Shown here: piece by piece, positions 58,722 through 64,000 of the stretch
Layout of the letters: every line of letters begins with the position of its first letter
Position numbering within the stretch: the first letter of the stretch is position 1
Assembly: GCA_035294305.1 (NCBI GenBank)
Contig: DATGLD010000049.1
Coordinates: 201,883 to 265,882 of the forward strand
DNA from: DASRBN01 sp035294305
GTDB lineage: Bacteria; Chloroflexota; Ktedonobacteria; Ktedonobacterales; Ktedonobacteraceae
Reading direction: 5' to 3'
Length of the DNA stretch: 64,000 nucleotides
Made by a program: the position numbers and the translations under genes
The notes under the pieces: model-generated
What the model saw: only the letters and a program-made list of their open reading frames with translations
The model's database searches: none
Told to the model about the DNA's origin: nothing

Positions 58722-59012
58722 ATGATAGTCGGCGTCAGTCAAATCACATTACACCTGCCCATGTGCCATTCGTTGAAAGACAAACGGCAGATTGTCAAAT
58801 CAGTGCTGGCGCGGGTGCGCAATCAATTTGAGGTCGCGATTGCCGAGGTCGATGAACAGGATCGCTGGCAGATCGCAAAACTTGGCGTGAGCTGTATCAG
58901 TAACAGCAGCCAGCACGCGGACGAAATATTGAGCCATGTCCGGCGTTATATAGAAGAGACACGACCCGATCTACTGGTGACCGATGCCGAGTCCGAAATC
59001 ATTCATTGGTAG
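58722..59012 (+). CDS. ylxP: YlxP/DUF503-family protein
   Basis: 96 residues. MIVGVSQITLHLPMCHSLKD then KRQIVKSVLARVRNQFEVAI, AEVDEQDRWQIAKLGVSCIS and the alternation of strands and helices match DUF503, small proteins often near ribosome-assembly genes (YlxP next to rbfA in Firmicutes). The precise role is unknown. Here it instead precedes a WecG/TagA glycosyltransferase gene by 9 bp. The start at 58722 is chosen because it begins the family and fits the promoter; the frame is open to 58686. Confidence 0.82.
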   Translation: MIVGVSQITLHLPMCHSLKDKRQIVKSVLARVRNQFEVAIAEVDEQDRWQIAKLGVSCISNSSQHADEILSHVRRYIEETRPDLLVTDAESEIIHW

Positions 59013-59021
59013 CTTCCATTT

Positions 59022-59798
59022 ATGTCTGAACAAACTCCTCTCGCGTCTACCTATGTTCTCGGTGTGCGGGTAGACCGTCTTTCACAACAGCAAGCGCTCG
59101 ATGCTATCGAGCGGCTCATTGCGCTGCGCCGCGCCAGCAGTAATACATTGCCCTGCCGGCAGATCATCACGGTGAATACCGAATTTGTGATGGCGGCGCA
59201 GCGCAACAGACTCTTCCGCAAAGCCATTAATTCCGCAGCGCTTGTCATTGCCGATGGTATAGGTGTTGTCTGGGCTACGCACTTTATGGGCTGTCCCACC
59301 CCTGAACGTATTACCGGAACCGATACGCTGGTGGCCCTGGCCCGGCGCTGCGCGAAAGCCGGGTATCGCCTCTATTTGCTGGGTGCTGCTCCAGGTGTTG
59401 CGGAACTGGCGGCAGCGCGTTTGCAGGAGCTTGCCCCGGGTCTAGAGATAGCGGGTACTTACGCCGGTTCACCTGCTGTGTCCGAGGAAGATGCCATCAT
59501 TGAACGTATACAAGCTGCCGGAGCCGACGTGGTATGTGTTGCTTATGGCGCTCCGGCGCAAGACCTCTGGATTTATCGTAACCTTGAACGCTTACCCGCG
59601 GCCCTCGCTATGGGAGTGGGCGGGGCATTTGATTTCCTTTCGGGTCGCCAGCGCCGCGCGCCGCTCATCATGCAGCGCATGGGCCTTGAGTGGCTTTATC
59701 GTCTCTATCGTGAGCCATGGCGCTGGCAGCGTATGCTGGCAATACCACGTTTCATCGTGTTGATTTTACTGAAAGGGCGTAGGAAGCATGGACGCTGA
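59022..59798 (+). CDS. WecG/TagA/CpsF-family glycosyltransferase (GT26)
   Basis: 258 residues. Family blocks are clear: VNTEFVMAAQRNRLFRKAI, ALVIADGIGVVWATHFMG, ERITGTDTLVALARRCAKAG, LYLLGAAPGVAELAAARL, VCVAYGAPAQDLWI and MGVGGAFDFLSGRQRRAPLI. Such enzymes add N-acetylmannosamine (or a similar aminosugar) to GlcNAc-diphospho-undecaprenol in teichoic-acid-linkage or exopolysaccharide synthesis at the inner membrane face. It is translated with the sugar kinase gene, which overlaps its end by 11 bp. The acceptor lipid genes are not in the window. Confidence 0.92.
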   Translation: MSEQTPLASTYVLGVRVDRLSQQQALDAIERLIALRRASSNTLPCRQIITVNTEFVMAAQRNRLFRKAINSAALVIADGIGVVWATHFMGCPTPERITGTDTLVALARRCAKAGYRLYLLGAAPGVAELAAARLQELAPGLEIAGTYAGSPAVSEEDAIIERIQAAGADVVCVAYGAPAQDLWIYRNLERLPAALAMGVGGAFDFLSGRQRRAPLIMQRMGLEWLYRLYREPWRWQRMLAIPRFIVLILLKGRRKHGR

Positions 59799-60804
59799 AT
59801 TTCATATAGCTAGAAAACGATTGCGCTCGCTGGTGGGTGATTTCGCGGGCAAGCGTGTGCTGGTGATAGGAGATATGGTAGCCGATGAATACCTGATCGG
59901 TCGACCCACGCGCATAGCTCGTGAAGCGCCGGTTCTGATACTGGAGCTCAATGAGGAACGCACGGTGCCTGGGGGAGCAACAAATGTGGCTGTGAATGCC
60001 TGCACTCTTGGCGCAGAGGTCTTCCTGGCCGGCGTTGTTGGGGATGATCTGCCCGGTCAGCGCCTGCGCCGGGCCATTCAGGAACTGGGCATGCACCAGG
60101 AAGGTCTGCTGACCGATACGCAGCGCCCGACTTCAACCAAGACGCGTATTATAGCTGGCAGTCCGCAGATTGTGCAGCAGCATATCGTGCGTATCGACCG
60201 CGTCGATACATCAGAAGTAGGCGAACCGCACCGGAGCACGATTATTGACTACATCCGGCAAGTATTGCCGCAGATGGATGCCGTGATGCTTTCCGATTAT
60301 GAAAACGGCGTCATCAGCCCGCAGATCATTGAGTGCTGTATTCCCCTGGCGCGAGAACTGAATAAAGTGGTGGTGGTTGACTCGCATGGCTCACTCTTCC
60401 GTTTCCAGGGCGCCACGGCTCTCACGCCCAATCAACCCGAGGCCGAACTCACGCTCGGCACGACGATTAATTCCGAAGATGAATTGAATGAGGCCGGGCA
60501 GCGACTGCTGGAGGGCAGCAAAGCGCAGAGCGTTCTGATCACACGCGGGGCGGAGGGCATGAGTCTCTTTACCGTAGACCGGCCTCCTCTGCACCTGCCC
60601 GTGCATCGCCTGGACCATGCCAGCGAGATCGTCGATACTAACGGCGCGGGCGACACGGTAGCCGCGACTTTTACGCTTGCCCTGGCTGCAGGCGCTAGCT
60701 TCGCCGAAGCTGCCTATCTTTCTAACGCCGCCGCCGCCCTGGTGGTTCGTCGCCTGGGGTGCGCCAGCAATACGCCAGAAGAGTTGATGAAGGCGATTAT
60801 GTAG
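59788..60804 (+). CDS. PfkB-family kinase, HldE/RfaE N-terminal type
   Basis: 338 residues. Begins like the heptose-7-phosphate kinase half of HldE (DFAGKRVLVIGDMVADEYLIG, then VPGGATNVAVNACTLGAEVFL) and has the PfkB ATP/active-site motif DTNGAGDTV near residues 284-292. The cytidylyl/adenylyl-transferase half of HldE is missing. The expected reaction is 1-phosphorylation of D-glycero-beta-D-manno-heptose-7-phosphate or a related sugar phosphate. The overlap with the WecG-type gene ties it to surface glycan synthesis. The true sugar is unknown. Confidence 0.88.
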   Translation: MDAEFHIARKRLRSLVGDFAGKRVLVIGDMVADEYLIGRPTRIAREAPVLILELNEERTVPGGATNVAVNACTLGAEVFLAGVVGDDLPGQRLRRAIQELGMHQEGLLTDTQRPTSTKTRIIAGSPQIVQQHIVRIDRVDTSEVGEPHRSTIIDYIRQVLPQMDAVMLSDYENGVISPQIIECCIPLARELNKVVVVDSHGSLFRFQGATALTPNQPEAELTLGTTINSEDELNEAGQRLLEGSKAQSVLITRGAEGMSLFTVDRPPLHLPVHRLDHASEIVDTNGAGDTVAATFTLALAAGASFAEAAYLSNAAAALVVRRLGCASNTPEELMKAIM

Positions 60805-60815
60805 GGCGGTTTCTC

Positions 60816-62030
60816 TTACACGCTGCTGTGGCTTGTCTCGTATCCGTTCTTGCTGTCCTCGGTAGGCATTGACAGGGGCAGTACGATGGAAAAAGTGCTG
60901 CCTTTATCGGGAGTGCTTTGTACCTCGATACGCCCGCCATGCTGTTCCACAATTTTATTTGAGATGTAAAGGCCTAATCCTAATCCGACATGCGAGCCTG
61001 TTTGTACCTCATTGCCGGGGACTCGATAAAAGCGGTCAAAAATGTGAGCTTGCTGCTCGGCCGATATGCCAAGTCCCTTATCATGGACGGAGATCCTACA
61101 TACATCTCCGGTTCGTTCAACAGTCATAGTAATTGGAGAACCTGGAGGAGAATACTTGTACGCATTTGATAACAAATTGAGAATCACCTGGCCAATGCGG
61201 TCAGCATCTAGCTCGACTTCAATGGATTCATCAGGGACCTGGAGGGTGACAGGTGGCGTTGGATGAGTGCCCGCTATGAATTCATCCAGTGTATCCTGGC
61301 AGATCGCGCATACATCACTGCGTTGAGCGCGCAAGATAAGCTTTTCTGTCTCAATGAGAGAAATATCTAGTAAATCCTTCACCAGCATTTCCATGCGATG
61401 GATAGAGCGTTCTATAAGCTCCACGCTGCGCAGGTTATCCGACCCTTCGCGCGCAAATTGGCGATGCAAGAGCTGGATCATGCCTTTCATGCTCGCTAGA
61501 GGGGTTTTGAGTTCGTGCGAGACAACATTGAGAAACTCATCCTTTGCCGCGTTAGCTCGTATGAGTTCGGCAGTGCGCTCCTGTACCTTTTGCTCAAGAG
61601 ACATCGCATACATTTCCAGCGCCAGTTGCTGTTCTTTGACCTGGTGTCGCAGCTGCCGCATTTGAACAGCGCGGAGTAAGGCGTTGATGCAGTATTCGCG
61701 GTCAATAGGCTTCTGAATATAGTCGTAAGCTCCACCGCGCAAGGCCTGAATCGCAAGCTCGTGCTCGCCATGGCCAGTAATCAATAAGGTAGGTGTCTCT
61801 GGCCTCAGCTCCTTGATTTTTGTCAGTAATGCCAATCCATCCATGCCGGGCATCTTGATGTCGCTTATTATGGCGTCATAATCATGCTCTTGTATCTGCT
61901 TAAGCGCCTCTAAAGCTGTATCACTGGTATCTACCTGTACGCCTGGAATGCGCAGGTACAGCGTTTGAGGAAGCGCCTGCAGTAGTGCCGGATCATCATC
62001 TACGATAAGTATGTGTGGTCTATCTGTCAT
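60816..62030 (-). CDS. Response regulator-histidine kinase hybrid
   Basis: 404 residues, no membrane segment. The receiver domain comes first (residues 5-120: VDDDPALL, phospho-acceptor D57 in AIISDIKMPGMDG, LLITGHGEHELA and the Lys of YIQKPIDRE). A coiled coil (about 125-165) connects to HisKA with H172 in EFLNVVSHELKTPLASMKG, then HATPase (LLSNAYKYSPPGSPI, VHDKGLGISAEQQAHIFDRF and GLGLGLYISNKIVEQHGG). The receiver-first order suggests that phosphorylation by an upstream kinase controls its own kinase activity. It ends a three-gene operon, starting 11 bp after the upstream kinase. Confidence 0.92.
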   Translation of the reverse strand: MTDRPHILIVDDDPALLQALPQTLYLRIPGVQVDTSDTALEALKQIQEHDYDAIISDIKMPGMDGLALLTKIKELRPETPTLLITGHGEHELAIQALRGGAYDYIQKPIDREYCINALLRAVQMRQLRHQVKEQQLALEMYAMSLEQKVQERTAELIRANAAKDEFLNVVSHELKTPLASMKGMIQLLHRQFAREGSDNLRSVELIERSIHRMEMLVKDLLDISLIETEKLILRAQRSDVCAICQDTLDEFIAGTHPTPPVTLQVPDESIEVELDADRIGQVILNLLSNAYKYSPPGSPITMTVERTGDVCRISVHDKGLGISAEQQAHIFDRFYRVPGNEVQTGSHVGLGLGLYISNKIVEQHGGRIEVQSTPDKGSTFSIVLPLSMPTEDSKNGYETSHSSV

Positions 62031-62040
62031 GCCCGATACC

Positions 62041-63201
62041 TCATGATTTATCCAGATTTAACGGCAGTTGTATCGAGAAAAGGGCGCCACCCTCCTCGTG
62101 GTTCTGGACGATGATCGTGCCCTGGTGTTCTTTAATGATGCCATAGGTGATGGAAAGTCCCAGGCCAGTACCGGTCCCAACCTCCTTTGTCGTAAAGAAC
62201 GGATCGAAAATGCGCTGTTCCAGCCCTGGCGGTATCCCTGGCCCGGTATCGCGAAAACGAATTTCCACACTATCTGCTTGTGCTCTGCAGGTGATGATAA
62301 TGGTCTTGTATGGGGCATCGACCATCGCATCACGCGCATTGGTGAGCAGGTTGATGAAGACTTGCTCCAACTGGATGGCGTTGCCGATCACGACAATTCC
62401 CTCTTCGGGAAAATGCAGCCGTACTTCAATCTGCCGCAGCCGCAGCTGTTCCTGCATAAGCGAGATCGAGCGCTGGATTACCTGCGTAATGTCTACTGGC
62501 TCATGGCTGAACGAAGCGGCGCGTCCAAATGTACGCAGGTGCGAAATGATTTCCGTGGCCTTGCGTACTTGCTGCATCGCGCTGTGCAATTCTTGCAGGA
62601 TTTGTTCAGGATTGGTATCGGCCATGCCAAGCTCGATCAGATCGATGGCGTTGCCTATGAACAGGCCAATGTTGTTCAGTGGGTTATTCAGTTCATGCGC
62701 GACGCCGGTGGTCAGTTCTCCGAGCGTTGCCAGCTTCCCGGCCTGCACCAGCTGTTCCTGTTTTTCGCGCAATTCCTGTTCGCGCCGCTGCACCTCCTCC
62801 GTTGTTTCCTTGAGATCGCTCATGATGTGAATCATGGCCTTGCGGCTATTTTCGAGGCGCAGGTTCGACTGGTACGAGTCCTGTAGAATATGCATGAGGG
62901 CACGACGCGAGTTGTCCAAACGCTCCGTTTGCCTGGCCAGCCGGCTGCGATCCTGCTCGTAGTCGGCCAGAATATGAATCATGGCTTTGCGCTGGTCGGC
63001 AAGTTTCCGGTTGAGCGTATTCAAATCGCTCAAGATGTGCATGAGGGCGCGTCGTCGCTCCTCGCTTTTGCGTACGCGTAATTCCAGGGCATTCTTCTGC
63101 TCTACCAGGCGTGCGTATTCGCGTTGGAGTTCCTCCAGGCTCATCTCCATGTGTGGAATGGTTTCCGGTAGGTGCTCCGGAGCAATAGGCATAGAAATCA
63201 T
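62041..63201 (-). CDS. Soluble sensor histidine kinase with histidine-phased coiled coil
   Basis: 386 residues. Residues about 20-155 are a long coiled coil containing four copies of R[RK]A[LM][MI]HI[LM]xD at 50-59, 71-80, 99-108 and 120-129, with His 55, 76, 104 and 125 spaced 21, 28 and 21, all multiples of seven. HisKA follows with H169 in LGELTTGVAHELNNPL (the HELNNPL class), and HATPase with FINLLTNARDAMVD, FRDTGPGIPPGLEQRIFDPF and GTGTGLGLSITYGIIKEHQG. No membrane or sensor domain; input probably comes from the PAS protein encoded upstream, whose stop overlaps this start by 4 bp. Confidence 0.92.
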   Translation of the reverse strand: MISMPIAPEHLPETIPHMEMSLEELQREYARLVEQKNALELRVRKSEERRRALMHILSDLNTLNRKLADQRKAMIHILADYEQDRSRLARQTERLDNSRRALMHILQDSYQSNLRLENSRKAMIHIMSDLKETTEEVQRREQELREKQEQLVQAGKLATLGELTTGVAHELNNPLNNIGLFIGNAIDLIELGMADTNPEQILQELHSAMQQVRKATEIISHLRTFGRAASFSHEPVDITQVIQRSISLMQEQLRLRQIEVRLHFPEEGIVVIGNAIQLEQVFINLLTNARDAMVDAPYKTIIITCRAQADSVEIRFRDTGPGIPPGLEQRIFDPFFTTKEVGTGTGLGLSITYGIIKEHQGTIIVQNHEEGGALFSIQLPLNLDKS

Positions 63202-64000
63202 CCTCGCAGGACCTTGTCCAGTTCACGCCTTAAGTTCTCGATCTCTTTCTCAAGCGCGATCATTTTCAACTCGCGCCCTACGACGACCTCTTCAAACTTC
63301 TCCAGGTCGAGAATCTTTTCCTGCAGCTCGGCCTTCGATTCCTGCAAGTCGCGCACGACCTTCTCATAAGCGCGCATATCACGCAGGATGCCGATAGCGC
63401 CGATCACTTTGCCGTCCGTATCGCGCAAAGCGGAAGCGTTAAGCGTGGTGGGAATGATTTCGCCGGAAGCGCTGCGTGGATTGAGACGAGCATTACGCGT
63501 CACGCCTCGTTCGATGACCTCGCGTAGGGCGGCCAGGAATTCACGCGTTTCCTCAGGGCTGATGAAACGCGAGAGAGATTGTTCCAGTACTTCGTCTGGA
63601 CGGAAGCCCAATAGTTCGTAAACCGCGTCGTTGGCCTGCAAGATTTTTCCTTCCAGGTCGGAGACGAAGACCGGGTCGGGCGCATTCTTGATCAGGCTGT
63701 CGGAGTACGCCAGCGCTTTATCCAGTTCGCGCATATCGCGCAGGATACCGATGGCGCCAATCACATTCCCATAGGTGTCGCGCAGAGCGGAAGCGTTCAG
63801 GCTGGTAGGGATGACCTCGCCGGAGGCGCTGCGCGGGTTCAGGCGCGTATTACGGATCACGCCGCGCTCGATGACCTCGCGTAGGGCGGCGGTAAACTCT
63901 CTTGTTTCTTCAGGGCTGATGAAGCGCGAGAGGGACTGTTCCAGGACTTCATCTGTGCGAAAGCCTAACAATTCGTAGACGGCATCATTGGCCGAGAGAA
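63198..64000 (-). CDS. PAS-repeat sensor protein (partial, runs off right edge)
   Basis: The visible 267 residues hold two nearly identical PAS units with a 119-residue period. Each has NDAVYELLGFR(T/P)DEVLEQ, FISPEETREF and LNPRSASGE, ending in GNVIGAIGILRDMRE-type PAC strands. A C-terminal coiled coil (about 60 residues, AELQEKILDLEKFEEVVVGR) follows and no kinase domain. The frame stays open to the window edge, so more PAS units may exist. The ligand is unknown; the repeats keep no Cys or His of known haem or flavin sites that I could recognise. It should act as the sensory subunit for the kinases downstream. Confidence 0.88.
   Translation of the reverse strand, partial: LSANDAVYELLGFRTDEVLEQSLSRFISPEETREFTAALREVIERGVIRNTRLNPRSASGEVIPTSLNASALRDTYGNVIGAIGILRDMRELDKALAYSDSLIKNAPDPVFVSDLEGKILQANDAVYELLGFRPDEVLEQSLSRFISPEETREFLAALREVIERGVTRNARLNPRSASGEIIPTTLNASALRDTDGKVIGAIGILRDMRAYEKVVRDLQESKAELQEKILDLEKFEEVVVGRELKMIALEKEIENLRRELDKVLRG

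Noticed and set aside
62068..62886. 272-codon frame opposite the sensor kinase
   Set aside because: Shadow frame of a kinase with all motifs intact. Composition is not protein-like.
63390..64000. CRISPR or other direct-repeat array
   Set aside because: The 357-bp periodicity is a coding PAS duplication. No short repeats with unique spacers exist anywhere in the window.

Overview
This window looks like chromosomal DNA of a Chloroflexota bacterium, most likely of the Ktedonobacteria type. That is an inference from gene content, not from a marker gene: several ECF sigma factors with membrane-bound partners, a Ser/Thr kinase with TPRs, a sedolisin protease with C-terminal repeats, a GtrA-glycosyltransferase fusion, a stand-alone methylmalonyl-CoA mutase large subunit, many short palindromic intergenic repeats, and moderately high GC. 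There is no rRNA, CRISPR array, prophage or autonomous transposase. The only mobile DNA seen is a pair of 127-bp MITE-like elements.

Layout. 1-1471: a Ser/Thr kinase running off the left edge. 1.6-4.2 kb: an MFS transporter, recO, and tRNA-Gly and tRNA-Cys with their terminator. 4.3-4.8 kb: MITE copy 1 and an RHS-repeat remnant. 4.8-10.05 kb: two large paralogous proteins with XPB/Ssl2-helicase N-terminal-like domains, one also carrying a SWIM zinc finger and a SAP-like segment. 10.3-12.9 kb: a dienelactone hydrolase, then a membrane haem (ferric reductase-like) cluster. 13.2-19.2 kb: GT39 and GtrA-GT2 glycosyltransferases diverging from an OmpR-type two-component system. 19.5-28.1 kb: rsmE-prmA, a double GNAT protein, the mutase, an MFS pump, a GH26-like glycosidase and a thiolase. 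28.5-36.1 kb: a DinB-like protein, an ECF sigma/anti-sigma pair, the sedolisin and an Asp-box propeller protein. 36.3-48.1 kb: HEPN protein, pyruvate phosphate dikinase, TPR protein, 2-hydroxyacid dehydrogenase, GT2, DnaJ-propeller fusion, AlkA-like glycosylase, PLDc_N-like protein, and an ABC exporter with its TetR regulator. 48.3-53.7 kb: an ECF/membrane anchor/ABC operon, then another ECF factor and a Tat-exported 16-cysteine protein. 54.2-58.6 kb: MITE copy 2, pentapeptide-repeat protein, two membrane proteins, DppA-like peptidase and upp. 58.7-60.8 kb: a leaderless ylxP-like gene, a WecG/TagA glycosyltransferase and an HldE-type sugar kinase. 60.8-64 kb: a three-gene sensory operon cut by the right edge.

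Themes. Surface glycan assembly recurs (GT39, GtrA-GT2, GT2, WecG, sugar kinase), as does extracytoplasmic signalling (three ECF systems, two histidine-kinase systems, one Ser/Thr kinase). Acyl-CoA and central carbon enzymes (mutase, thiolase, PpdK) are scattered and do not form one operon. The least explained pieces are the paired SWIM/XPB-N-like proteins, the histidine-phased coiled coil in the sensor kinase, the Tat 16-Cys protein next to an ECF factor, and the families of palindromic intergenic repeats. All domain calls were made by eye from the translated sequence.
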